Position numbers and translations under genes: made by a program. 64,000 nucleotides of DNA, from contig CP000875.1 in NCBI GenBank assembly GCA_000018565.1, forward strand, positions 3,735,199-3,799,198. The letters are read 5' to 3'. Source of the DNA: Herpetosiphon aurantiacus DSM 785. Lineage in GTDB: Bacteria > Chloroflexota > Chloroflexia > Chloroflexales > Herpetosiphonaceae. The number at the start of each line of letters is the position of its first letter. Position 1 is the stretch's first letter. The notes under the pieces were generated by a model. It saw only the letters and a list, made by a program, of their open reading frames with translations. It searched no databases and was not told the DNA's origin. Shown piece after piece: positions 27,416 to 36,214 of the stretch.

Positions 27416-27463
27416 AACTACCTCCCGTTGAAGCCCAGCCATAGCTGCACCCCAAACGGTTAT

Positions 27464-27541
27464 ACGTAAAGACGCTGGTCAGATCGTGAAGTTGCGCAGC
27501 GTCGGATCACCGATGCGTAATCCGACGCTTGGTCTTTACGT
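27464..27541. promoter_or_regulatory. Nested inverted repeats between two surface-protein genes
   Basis: The outer arms ACGTAAAGAC (27464-27473) and GTCTTTACGT (27532-27541) are exact complements; the inner arms GCGTCGGAT (27499-27507) and ATCCGACGC (27520-27528) are too. The fold would be a 78-base structure with an asymmetric internal loop, just upstream of the LysM-like gene. It could be a terminator for the preceding gene or a control site; there is no T-run. Confidence 0.6.
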
Positions 27542-27624
27542 TGCATTGCGCAATCATTCAATTAAAGGTTGTTGATTACGCTTGTGTATGTCACTTTGAG
27601 CTATTGACGAATCGTTGCTGCTGC

Positions 27625-30198
27625 TTATTTCCCAATCAAGGGTAGGTAAACCGCGTTGGCTTCGATGGTGAGTATGCCAGCGCTAAAGCTCATTTGGTAG
27701 TGTTGAGCCTGCAAACTACCTTGGCTAATTGGATACTCACCAAGCGGGCTGGTGAGGGTTGCGGTGGTGGTTAATGTGCCAGTTAATGCACTTGCAGCCG
27801 TATCTTGCAAGCGCAAGCCAGTTACTTGATAGCTCAAGGGCGGGTTGGGTTGGCCGAATAAACGACGTTGGTTATCAGCAACGACCTGCAATGGCGCTTT
27901 GGCAACGGTCAGCGTAAAGCTTTGCGTTACCATTGTACCAATTCCGTTGCTCACTTGGAAGATCAAATTTGGGAAACTACCGCTGGTGGTCGGCGTACCC
28001 GCCAAAATTCCAGTTTGGCTATCGAAGCTCAAGCCTGCTGGCAAGTTGCCAACAAGATTGAGAGTTGGGGTTGGCATGCCGCTCGCCGTCAGGGTGTGGC
28101 TATAGATCGCGCCATAGCTCGCCGCCGTGGGCAAGCCACTGGTAATCAACGGTGCAACGCCAATTGTGGTCGTATCGCTGACTTGAACCGTGGTTTGCAA
28201 TTCGCCAGCATCGCGATAGCTGAGGCTGGCTTGATGCTCAATTGTGCCTGTGGCATTGGGCTTGACCGTGGTGGCAACCTGCAACAAGCCTTGGCTAGCC
28301 GAGGCAAATGGTGTGGTCAGATTGAAGGTTACTAGGCCATTTTGCTGGCTACATGTGCCCGCCAAGGGGCTGGCAATTGTACAACCGTTGTAGCTTAATT
28401 GGCTTGGCACAAGATACTGCACTTGGACTTCAGTTGCCGGGCGAGCGCTTGGCTCAGTTTGTTGATTATTCAAGCTCAGCGAGGCAATAACCGAGGTGTT
28501 GGGTTGCACGCTGGTTAAGCCATCGCTCAGGTTCAAGTGCATGCGAGGAGTTTGGGCGCTAATTTGATAGATCGAAACCGAGCCGCTCACTTCGTTAGCA
28601 ACCAACAACAAGGGCTTGCCAGTTGGGCTATCTTCGGCGGCGATCACATGCATGCCTTCAGGCCCAAGATCATCGGGCGTGCCAGTAACATAGCTGCTGG
28701 GGAAGCTACGCGCAGCGAAATATTCGAGAAATTGGGGCGCGTGCGGGTTGCTCACGTCGTAGGCCATAATTCCGCCCATCCGCTCCAAGCCGACAAAGGC
28801 ATAGCTGCGGCCATCAATCGTCGCTACCGCCAAAGCTTCTGGCTCTGGGCCTTTATCGTCGCTACGGTTATCGCGGCTGTGGGCGGTGTTATTGGCATTA
28901 AAATTATTTGGAAACGTAGCGGCAGTCCGGGTTTCCAAATCATCGCCACTATCAAATACCAACTGACCTGTCGTACCATCCCAAATTGAGAATGAGCGTG
29001 CGCCAAATGAATAGAGTGCATGGTGCTGCCCGCCAAAGTTGCCCTTAGTATTGGTGATATTCAAGCGCCCAAGTTGGGCATCTTGTTGCAGGCTGGCAGC
29101 GTTGGTAAACACGCTCGAATCAAGCATCACATTTTTGATCCGCACTTCTTCGGTAAATCCGGTGTAGTCGCGGGCATCACCTTCATTGGCAGTTACCAAA
29201 TAGGTTTGGTTATTGGCAGCATAGCTATTAATCGTATCTGGCTGATACATACCCAACACAGGCCATGGCGCAATTGCATTCATGCCATCGCTATCGCTGG
29301 GATCAAGCCCATAGCCCGCGAGATTGTGATTTTTATAGCCCAAAGCTTTGAGCCATTGCACCCGCCCTGCATTCAGATCGATCAAGGCCAAGCCATTATT
29401 TTCTTGCAGCGTCACATAGGCTTTGCTCGAATCGGCAGAGATTGTTAAATATTCCGGCTCTAAATCTTGGGCGACGCTGGCGTTTGGCCCGAAAATTCGA
29501 ATTTGCGGGTCAAGCTCAGCATGGCGACTGCCACCCAGATTAAAATCAGTAAAGCCAACCAAGCTTGATGAAAGCACGCTGGTGGTTGTAATGTTGGCAA
29601 AATTTTGCGGCAAATCGATAATCGCCACCGCCCCCTCAGGATCAACCGAATCAACTTGGTTGTAGCTGTTGGGTTCGCCCTCAATTGCCACCACGATCCG
29701 GCGGCCATCGGGCGTGAAGGTCAGCATATCGGGCACTGCTCCAACTGTGATTTCATTCAAAAACACGCCATCGCGATTGAACAACACCACCCGCCCAGGA
29801 TCGGTTTTGACGGCAGCATTGGCGGCCACCGCGACTAAGCCATTGTGCACGGCCACGCTGTTGGGCACATTGCTGCTGGTGGGCGTAATGGCGATCGTTG
29901 TAAGCAACTGCGGGTTGGCCGGATTGCTCAGATCAACAATATCCAAGGCGCTGTTAAAGCCATTGATCAAGACCATGCGCTGGCTTTGCGGATCAAAATC
30001 GACAATTTCAGCTGCCCGTGGATCAGCGCTACGAAATGGGCCTGGGTTATAACGGCCAATTCGCGTGAGTTTGATTGCCGGAGTGGGGTCGGTTGGAACG
30101 CCAGTTGTGGTGAGCGCTGGGGTTGCCAAGCTTGCGTGGGGGAGGGTCGCTAACAATAAACTTAATCCTAGCCCGTATGCTGTTCGCCGAAAACGCAT
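27625..30198 (-). CDS. Secreted choice-of-anchor I / phytase-like beta-propeller protein with Ig-like and MBG domains
   Basis: An 857-residue secreted protein with a signal peptide (AYGLGLSLLLATLPHASLA). Residues about 40-520 match the choice-of-anchor I layout: repeated LVAVAANAAVKTDPGRVVLF- and DSDGMNAIAPWPVLGMYQPD-type blades, NEGDARDY, and DLGPEGMHVI near the end. Later come a DUF11-like Ig domain (about 550-660), a putative-Ig domain (LPTAASYGAIYSHTL and LPAGLSFDSQTGILAGTP) and an MBG-type domain (VVADNQRRLFGQPNPPLSY). The role may be a phosphoesterase or adhesin; no catalytic residue is certain. GAGGAG lies nine bases before the ATG at 30198; a TTG two codons earlier is too close to it. 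Confidence 0.8.
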   Translation of the reverse strand: MRFRRTAYGLGLSLLLATLPHASLATPALTTTGVPTDPTPAIKLTRIGRYNPGPFRSADPRAAEIVDFDPQSQRMVLINGFNSALDIVDLSNPANPQLLTTIAITPTSSNVPNSVAVHNGLVAVAANAAVKTDPGRVVLFNRDGVFLNEITVGAVPDMLTFTPDGRRIVVAIEGEPNSYNQVDSVDPEGAVAIIDLPQNFANITTTSVLSSSLVGFTDFNLGGSRHAELDPQIRIFGPNASVAQDLEPEYLTISADSSKAYVTLQENNGLALIDLNAGRVQWLKALGYKNHNLAGYGLDPSDSDGMNAIAPWPVLGMYQPDTINSYAANNQTYLVTANEGDARDYTGFTEEVRIKNVMLDSSVFTNAASLQQDAQLGRLNITNTKGNFGGQHHALYSFGARSFSIWDGTTGQLVFDSGDDLETRTAATFPNNFNANNTAHSRDNRSDDKGPEPEALAVATIDGRSYAFVGLERMGGIMAYDVSNPHAPQFLEYFAARSFPSSYVTGTPDDLGPEGMHVIAAEDSPTGKPLLLVANEVSGSVSIYQISAQTPRMHLNLSDGLTSVQPNTSVIASLSLNNQQTEPSARPATEVQVQYLVPSQLSYNGCTIASPLAGTCSQQNGLVTFNLTTPFASASQGLLQVATTVKPNATGTIEHQASLSYRDAGELQTTVQVSDTTTIGVAPLITSGLPTAASYGAIYSHTLTASGMPTPTLNLVGNLPAGLSFDSQTGILAGTPTTSGSFPNLIFQVSNGIGTMVTQSFTLTVAKAPLQVVADNQRRLFGQPNPPLSYQVTGLRLQDTAASALTGTLTTTATLTSPLGEYPISQGSLQAQHYQMSFSAGILTIEANAVYLPLIGK

Positions 30199-30333
30199 AG
30201 CCAATTGCTCCTCATAGAAGAAATATTATTCACACAGCGATTTTTTGCACCAGCCCTAAGCCATCGAGTATCATAGGCGTTGATTAACAAACAACAATCA
30301 ACAGGTTAAATCTGCTACGATAGGATTTTTGCA

Positions 30334-31098
30334 ATGCGTTTTGATATTTTGACCTTGTTTCCGGCCATGTTTACTGGCCCGCTGACCGAAAGCATTTTGA
30401 AACGGGCGGCTCAGGCTGAATTATTGCAATTTCACTTGCATGATATTCGCGATTACGCCACCGACAAGCATAAGATGGTCGATGATTCGCCAACTGGCGG
30501 CGGGGCAGGGATGGTGATGAAGCCTGGGCCGTTGGCGCTTTGCACTCAGACAGTACTGTCCGCCGATCCCAATCCAGCTCCGGTGGTGCTGATGACTCCC
30601 AGCGGACGTGTGTTTAACCAAACGATCGCCCGTGAATGGGCGCAATTGCCGCGTTTAGTGCTGGTGTGTGGTCATTACGAGGGCATCGATGAGCGCTATA
30701 TCGAACGTTATGTGACCGATCAAGTGTCGTTGGGCGATTTTGTACTGACTGGCGGTGAGCTGGCAGCAATGACTATTGTCGATGCAGTTGGCCGCCTCGT
30801 GCCCGAAGTGCTCGACCCTGAATCGCTGCTGCACGAAAGCCACGACGATGGCCTATTGGAATATCCACATTACACCAAGCCCGCCGAATGGAATGGGGTT
30901 GCCGTGCCGCCAATTTTGCTGAGTGGGCATCACGCCAAGATTGCCCAATGGCGACATGAGCAGCGTTTACGCCGCACCTTGGAGCGCCGCCCCGATATGT
31001 TGCGCCATGCCACGCTCTCCAAAAAAGATCGTCAGTTACTCAAAGAATGGGGCTGGGAAGAAAAATCAGAAGGCAAAAATCAAAAGGCAGAAGGCTAA
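30334..31098 (+). CDS. trmD: tRNA (guanine-37-N1)-methyltransferase
   Basis: SPOUT-class enzyme that makes m1G37 next to the anticodon and protects reading frame. Conserved parts: [42 protein letters not shown], and the knot region [14 protein letters not shown]. At 254 residues it is a little long: the last dozen residues ([12 protein letters not shown]) come from an array of AAAAATC/AGAAGGC heptamers that also contains the stop codon, so the natural end has been replaced or extended by a repeat. The gene is alone here, without rpsP or rplS. AGGA lies before the ATG. Confidence 0.96.
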   Translation: MRFDILTLFPAMFTGPLTESILKRAAQAELLQFHLHDIRDYATDKHKMVDDSPTGGGAGMVMKPGPLALCTQTVLSADPNPAPVVLMTPSGRVFNQTIAREWAQLPRLVLVCGHYEGIDERYIERYVTDQVSLGDFVLTGGELAAMTIVDAVGRLVPEVLDPESLLHESHDDGLLEYPHYTKPAEWNGVAVPPILLSGHHAKIAQWRHEQRLRRTLERRPDMLRHATLSKKDRQLLKEWGWEEKSEGKNQKAEG

Positions 31099-31254
31099 GA
31101 TCTAAGAAGAGATAGCTATGAGCTATCGGAATTAATGAGCTACCACAAAAACGTTCCGATAGCCCATAGCTTTCATCCTTACAATCCTTCGTGCGCTTCG
31201 CGTCCTTCGTGGATCAAACCTGCTCCCCGACCCCCAACAACTGATCCCCAAGCC
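31058..31254. repeat. 7-nt repeat cluster overlapping the 3' end of trmD
   Basis: AAAAATC AGAAGGC AAAAATC AAAAGGC AGAAGGC TAAGATC occupies about 31060-31105 with a strict 7-nt step and includes the trmD stop. It is followed by GAGCTATCGGAATT (about 31126) facing TTCCGATAGCCCATAGC (about 31154-31171), then CTTCGTGCGCTTCGCG 9-nt words, then CCCCGACCCCCAACAACTGATCCCC. The region ends at the pnkp stop codon. Confidence 0.85.
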
Positions 31255-33819
31255 TTACAACCGTGGATCGATTGGCTCGCTTTCAAGCGCAAGCACCCCA
31301 AAAACACATTCATGCACACGGCGTAATGGCTCACGATTGACAAAACGATCGAGGGCTTCGAGGCCTAAGGCAAATTCGCGCAGCGCTAACGAACGTTTGC
31401 CACTCAGGCCGCGCTGGCGTAAGCGCTCCAAATTTTCGGGCAAATCGTATTCAGGGCCATAAATGATCCGCAGATATTCAGCGCCACGACATTTAATTGC
31501 TGGTTGTACGATGCCGCGCGAATTCTGCACAACCCATTGTTTGGGCTTGATGACGATGCCTTCGCCACCCGCCGCTGTGAGTTTTTGCCACCATGCAATT
31601 GTTTGCTCAACGCTGGCTTGATCGTGCAAATCGACTAGGCGATAGGGTGTGGCTACCAATAAACGTGGCTCGGCCTCGGCCAAGGCTGCCAAAGTTTGCA
31701 TATGCCACTCGTGGTCACGATCATACAATGGGCGTTGTTCACAAGCTAAAAGATGAAACGGCGCTAACCGCAAATCATCGAGGCTGCGGACTGGCCAGCA
31801 ATAGTGTTGGTAGGCCTCAACATAGCCTTGCACCGCCTGTTGGCGCAATTGAGTATGGGCAATCAGCGCTTGCAACTCAACCGATTCGGGCAGGCGCGTG
31901 ACCGTTTGGCGCAACGCGGCTTGGGCGGCGCTCATGCTAGCGGTTGCGGCAGCTCCGACGGGCGCATATTGATTTTGAATCAAATCATGCGCTTTGGCCG
32001 ACCACGGCAGCAGTTCACAATCTAAGGCAAACCAGCCTGAATCGAAGCTTTCCCACCAATTAAGCTTACTAATTGCTTGTTGCAGCCGTTGCAAAAAGGC
32101 CGTTTCAAGCTCAGGATCGCTAAAGAAGCGCCGCCCAGTACGGGTGTAGCAAACGCCAATTTGCTCGCCAGTTACGCCAAAGCGCTCACGAGCAACCTCG
32201 CTATCGCGGCAGATAATCACAATCGCCCGCGAACCCATATGCTTAGCTTCGCACACAACTTCATTAACCCCCGCCCGCCGATAATATTCTAAGGCTTCGG
32301 CAGGATGCTCCAAGAAACTGCCAAGTTGGCTAGTTTCAGAGGGCGACATCGTTGGTGGTAAGTAGATCAGCCATTGTGGCTCGATAGCAAAACGGCTGAT
32401 CACTTCCAATGCGGCGCTGGTTTGTTCTTCGCGCAGGTTGATTTGGCTGATCAAGCTGGTGCTAATTTGCAATTTGCCTTGAAAATCGCTCAAATCGAGC
32501 ACTTGATCATGCGCTTGTTGAGCTGAAAGTTGGGTTGCATTCATTTCCAAAGGCCGTTTGGGAATGGCATATTGGGCAAAGGCTGGCACTCGCACAAACT
32601 CACGCTCGGGATAACGCAGCGCGGTGAGTGCTCCGCCAAAGGCACAGCCAGTATCAATATCAACCGTGTTGTTCAGCCATTCGGGCTGGGGAATTGGCGT
32701 ATGGCCATAAACAACCAAACCCTCGCCGCGATATTCTTTGGCCCAGGGGTAGCGCACGGGCAAGCCAAACTCATCGGTTTCGCCCGTAGTTTCGCCATAT
32801 AAGGCAAATTCGCGCACGCGCTTCGACATCCGCCCTTGTAACTCTTGTTTCATGCCAGCATGGGCTACCACCAACTTTCCATCATCAAAAATTAAATGAC
32901 TGACCATACCTTCGATAAAATGGCGCACTGCTTGGCGAAAAGCCTCATCAGTTTCAGCCAACGCTTGCATCGTTTCGGCCAGGCCATGAGTTTGTTTGAC
33001 TTTACGTCCAGCCAAAGCCCGCGCTAATTTATCGTCGTGGTTACCTGGCACGCACAAGGCTGCGCCGGTTTCAACCATACTCATCACCAAGCGCAACACG
33101 CCAACTGAATCTGGCCCGCGATCAACTAAATCGCCGACGAACACTGCGCGGCGGCCAGCAGGCGGCGTAACCGTAAAGCCATAATTGTGGCCTGGCGTGA
33201 GATTAATGCTATAACCCAATTCCAGCAGCAAGCGCTCAAGTTCAGGGTAACAGCCATGCACATCGCCAATAATATCGAAAGGGCCATGCTCAACTTTACG
33301 GTTGCTCCAAGCGCGTTGGCGCACAATTTCAACGCTATCAACCTGCTCAGGCGTAACGCTATGCACCACCCGAAAGCCTTCATCGTGCAGCGTGCGCAGC
33401 GAACGCCGCAAATTATCGATTTGGCGCTTGACCACAAAATCGCCAAAATCGCGATTGGGGCGACCTAAATTGCGCTCCAAACAGACGCGTTCAGGCGTGT
33501 GCAGCACAATCGCCACGGGCCAGACGTGATAATGCCGCGCCAAGGCTAACAACGGTTTCCGTGCTTCGGCCTGCACATTGGTCGCATCGATCACAGTCAA
33601 ACGGCCCAAGGCTAGGCGCTTGGCAGCAATTGTATACACTAAATCAAAGGCATCAGCTGAGACCGATTGATCAGTTTCATCATCGGTGAGCATTGCGCGA
33701 CAGGCATCGGACGAAATAATTTCGGTGGGCTTGAAATAGCGCTGCGCAAAGGTCGATTTGCCTGAGCCAGAAGCCCCAACCAATACCACCAACGACAATT
33801 CAGGTATTCCTAATTCCAT
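31255..33819 (-). CDS. pnkp: Polynucleotide kinase-phosphatase-ligase of the Pnkp RNA-repair system
   Basis: An 854-residue three-domain RNA end-healing and sealing enzyme. Residues 1-170: P-loop 5'-OH kinase (GASGSGKST, 15-23; SSD38). Residues about 178-420: calcineurin-type 2',3'-phosphatase (GDVHG 185-189, GDLVDRG 229-235, GNHDD 259-263, YGHTP 371-375). Residues about 430-854: adenylyltransferase/ligase with nucleophile K526 in EAKHMGS, then GGEGIVIKPK at 751-760. This order matches Clostridium thermocellum Pnkp. In known systems Pnkp seals ribotoxin-cleaved tRNA with Hen1. Here it follows the nucleotidyltransferase gene by 12 bases, and hen1 is just upstream in the same run. Confidence 0.95.
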   Translation of the reverse strand: MELGIPELSLVVLVGASGSGKSTFAQRYFKPTEIISSDACRAMLTDDETDQSVSADAFDLVYTIAAKRLALGRLTVIDATNVQAEARKPLLALARHYHVWPVAIVLHTPERVCLERNLGRPNRDFGDFVVKRQIDNLRRSLRTLHDEGFRVVHSVTPEQVDSVEIVRQRAWSNRKVEHGPFDIIGDVHGCYPELERLLLELGYSINLTPGHNYGFTVTPPAGRRAVFVGDLVDRGPDSVGVLRLVMSMVETGAALCVPGNHDDKLARALAGRKVKQTHGLAETMQALAETDEAFRQAVRHFIEGMVSHLIFDDGKLVVAHAGMKQELQGRMSKRVREFALYGETTGETDEFGLPVRYPWAKEYRGEGLVVYGHTPIPQPEWLNNTVDIDTGCAFGGALTALRYPEREFVRVPAFAQYAIPKRPLEMNATQLSAQQAHDQVLDLSDFQGKLQISTSLISQINLREEQTSAALEVISRFAIEPQWLIYLPPTMSPSETSQLGSFLEHPAEALEYYRRAGVNEVVCEAKHMGSRAIVIICRDSEVARERFGVTGEQIGVCYTRTGRRFFSDPELETAFLQRLQQAISKLNWWESFDSGWFALDCELLPWSAKAHDLIQNQYAPVGAAATASMSAAQAALRQTVTRLPESVELQALIAHTQLRQQAVQGYVEAYQHYCWPVRSLDDLRLAPFHLLACEQRPLYDRDHEWHMQTLAALAEAEPRLLVATPYRLVDLHDQASVEQTIAWWQKLTAAGGEGIVIKPKQWVVQNSRGIVQPAIKCRGAEYLRIIYGPEYDLPENLERLRQRGLSGKRSLALREFALGLEALDRFVNREPLRRVHECVFGVLALESEPIDPRL

Positions 33820-33831
33820 GAAACCAGCTCC

Positions 33832-34728
33832 TTAGTCCACTTGGGCGCGACGCACTTGGAGCAACCAAGCATTCGCCGCCGCTAGATCGGGCAAAATTGG
33901 CAGTTTGGTTGCGGCATAGGCTTGTTCAAATTCAGCATGCAGGGCAATTCGCCAACGATTAATCGTATCCCATTCCAATTCGCCAGCGCGAATCGCCATC
34001 AGTTGATCGTGTTCGGCAACGTGACGCAAGCGTAATTCGCCATGGCGCAAAGCGTGGATGCCGCTCAGCAACAAGCGAATCAAATGCATCACATGTTTCC
34101 AGCGCAAGCTGCCATGAGTGCGTAAATCGCGCTCAAGCAGGCGAAATTGGGCCAACACATAGCTGTTATGGCTTTGATAGATCCGGCTGGTCAGCAGTTT
34201 ATGGCGCATTGCGCGTAGCTCCAAGGCCAACGGCGAGGCATGCTCAACCATGTCGGTATACAAACATTCAAGCGCATTTGGATTGGCTCGCAACAGCAAA
34301 TTCAAAAATTTTTGCACTTCCCAATAGTGTTCTTGGGTTTCAACAAATTCATATTGTTCAGGCACGGTCGCCAAGCCCCAATCTACTGCTGCTGCTGGCA
34401 CAAAAAAGCCACGCCAATCAGTATCCGATTCAGGCGTATCCAAGCCATAAGCGCGTGAGCCAACCACACAACGATAGTGAATCCATTGGCGGTTTTCAGC
34501 GAGTTGCGGTTGCTCCAAGCCCAACAATGGGTCGTTGAATTGCTTACGCAGGCCAAAATCTTGGCGGGTGAGTTGCAAAAGCGTACCATCAACACAGCGC
34601 ACCGTGTAATATTCGCTATGTTCGCAGGGCGTTGCAACCACTTGAGCCACACTATGTTTGGCCTGATTATCGATCGTGCGCAACAGCACCACATGGGTTC
34701 CGAGCGCCAAATGCAGTTTAGGTTGCAT
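33832..34728 (-). CDS. Nucleotidyltransferase between hen1 and pnkp
   Basis: A 298-residue protein of the minimal polymerase-beta nucleotidyltransferase class. The signature is VVGSRAYGLDTPESDTDWRG (88-107): GS at 90-91 and the metal-binding pair D102/D104. The C-terminal half is helical (VLAQFRLLERDL, KHVMHLIRLLLSGIHALRHGEL), as in predicted COG3541-like proteins. The ATG at 34728 is chosen: it lies inside the last codons of hen1, an 11-base overlap that indicates coupling; an earlier in-frame start would lie deep within hen1. Role inferred from context: nucleotide or nucleotidyl transfer during RNA repair, for example 3'-end rebuilding. The substrate is unknown. Confidence 0.85.
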   Translation of the reverse strand: MQPKLHLALGTHVVLLRTIDNQAKHSVAQVVATPCEHSEYYTVRCVDGTLLQLTRQDFGLRKQFNDPLLGLEQPQLAENRQWIHYRCVVGSRAYGLDTPESDTDWRGFFVPAAAVDWGLATVPEQYEFVETQEHYWEVQKFLNLLLRANPNALECLYTDMVEHASPLALELRAMRHKLLTSRIYQSHNSYVLAQFRLLERDLRTHGSLRWKHVMHLIRLLLSGIHALRHGELRLRHVAEHDQLMAIRAGELEWDTINRWRIALHAEFEQAYAATKLPILPDLAAANAWLLQVRRAQVD

Positions 34729-36100
34729 CTTCAAACACCCCCAATTGCGACGGCGCACCATGGTTGGGATCTTCGGGCCCCAACGGCTCGATGCTGACGC
34801 GATAGTTGTAGCTTGCCGCAACTCGTTCGGCCCAAACTGCAAATTCAGCCCGCGTCCATTCAAAACGATGATGGCGGTGGCGCAGCTGGTCGGCGGGCAA
34901 ACTTGGAAACAATTGATTGTACTCACGGTTGGGCGTGGTTACGAGCACCAATTTCGGGCGGGCAAAACCAAATACAGTTCGTTCAAAGGCCGCCAAATGG
35001 CCAAGCTCAAGGTGCTCCAAAACTTCGACGATTGCGGCGGCATCGAAGCCTTTCAAGCGAGCATCGCGATAGAGCAACGAGCCATGCAGCAAGCTCAGGC
35101 GTTGGCGTTGACGTTCGGGCAAGCGTTCAATCCGTTGCTGTAAAATTGCCAACGCACGGGTGCTCAAATCCATGCCAACGACCGCACTAAATTGGCTCTC
35201 TTTGAGCAATTCACGTAAGAGCTTGCCTTCACCACAGCCTAAATCGAGAATGCGTTGTGCTCCGCTGGCCTTCAACCGCTGTACAATTACATTATGGCGC
35301 TGAGTATGCAGGCTTTGGCGTTCAGTTGGTTCGCTCACTTGCTCCTGATCTAGCTCGGTTTGAGTTGTGGTTTCAGGCGCAACTGCTTGGAGCAAATGCT
35401 CAAGCGCAGCGCTGGTAAGGCTTTTTTGATAGCGCAAATAACGGGTTGTAATCAACTCGCATTCTGGATGTTGCGCCAACCACCCATCGCCTTTGCGTAA
35501 CAATTTGCTCACCTCGTCATTGCCAATCCAATAGTGTTTAGCATTATCTAACACAGGGATGAGCACATATATGTGCGTGAGCAATTGTTTAACCGTGAGA
35601 TTGGCAGTTAATTTAAGCGCAAGATAGCTATTTGCTGGATTATCATTGGCAATTGGCTCGGCGCTAACCTGATAGCCCAACGGCTCAAACAACCGTTGAA
35701 TTAAGCTTAAACCAGCCTTCGCCCGCACTGCCACAACTGGCAACTCGACGGTTAGCGGCAACACCAAATCGACCAACTCTGGGCGTTTTTTACAAATCCC
35801 TGCCATGGCGCTCGAAAAAACATCACCCATGGCAACACATAGCAACGACGAAGCCACATATGGGCGATCGTTGACATATTGGCTGAGCATGCCCTCGCTG
35901 CCACGATTGCCGCGCACCAACGCCACCGGATCGACATCAAGCAATAGGGCGATGGTACAGCGCTCGGCGCTGGCTTCGGGGTAGAAGATATGGGCCGAGC
36001 CAAAGGGGAGCGGGAAGGTTTGCACCCGATCAGGATGCTTATGTAAAATAAAACTCAAGTCGGTTGCAGGTGTATGGGTGGTTGTTAATCTGAGTAGCAT
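34718..36100 (-). CDS. hen1: 3'-terminal RNA ribose 2'-O-methyltransferase Hen1
   Basis: A 460-residue bacterial Hen1. The N-terminal part (about 1-240) is the bacteria-specific domain that stimulates Pnkp ligation (HIFYPEASAERCTIALLLDVDP, in pieces). The C-terminal part (about 265-450) is a SAM methyltransferase: LDLGCGEG (285-292), and the Hen1 metal site EVLEH (359-363) with RHRHHRFEW (407-415). It methylates the 2'-OH at the 3' end of cleaved RNA before ligation so that the repaired site resists re-cleavage. GAGGGAG lies seven bases before the ATG. A terminator just upstream separates it from the STAS gene, so it is the first gene of a three-gene unit. Confidence 0.95.
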   Translation of the reverse strand: MLLRLTTTHTPATDLSFILHKHPDRVQTFPLPFGSAHIFYPEASAERCTIALLLDVDPVALVRGNRGSEGMLSQYVNDRPYVASSLLCVAMGDVFSSAMAGICKKRPELVDLVLPLTVELPVVAVRAKAGLSLIQRLFEPLGYQVSAEPIANDNPANSYLALKLTANLTVKQLLTHIYVLIPVLDNAKHYWIGNDEVSKLLRKGDGWLAQHPECELITTRYLRYQKSLTSAALEHLLQAVAPETTTQTELDQEQVSEPTERQSLHTQRHNVIVQRLKASGAQRILDLGCGEGKLLRELLKESQFSAVVGMDLSTRALAILQQRIERLPERQRQRLSLLHGSLLYRDARLKGFDAAAIVEVLEHLELGHLAAFERTVFGFARPKLVLVTTPNREYNQLFPSLPADQLRHRHHRFEWTRAEFAVWAERVAASYNYRVSIEPLGPEDPNHGAPSQLGVFEDAT

Positions 36101-36146
36101 CAGCAGACTCCCTCTAAATCCATCTCGGCATGATGGCTATTTAACC

Positions 36147-36180
36147 ACAAAAAACCCTCTTGCAATCCATCGCAAGAGGG
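36147..36180 (-). terminator. Rho-independent terminator after the STAS gene
   Basis: The stem CCCTCTTGC/GCAAGAGGG (36155-36163 with 36172-36180) has an 8-base loop and, on the minus strand, is followed by TTTTTTGT. It starts 34 bases after the STAS stop codon and insulates hen1 from it. Confidence 0.9.
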
Positions 36181-36214
36181 AAGCCGCGATTCATCATTCG
36201 ACCGACAAGCAGAC

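Noticed and set aside
34729-34926. Longer start of the nucleotidyltransferase
   Set aside because: The added 66 residues read out of frame through hen1 and lack homology; the overlapping ATG at 34728 is sufficient.
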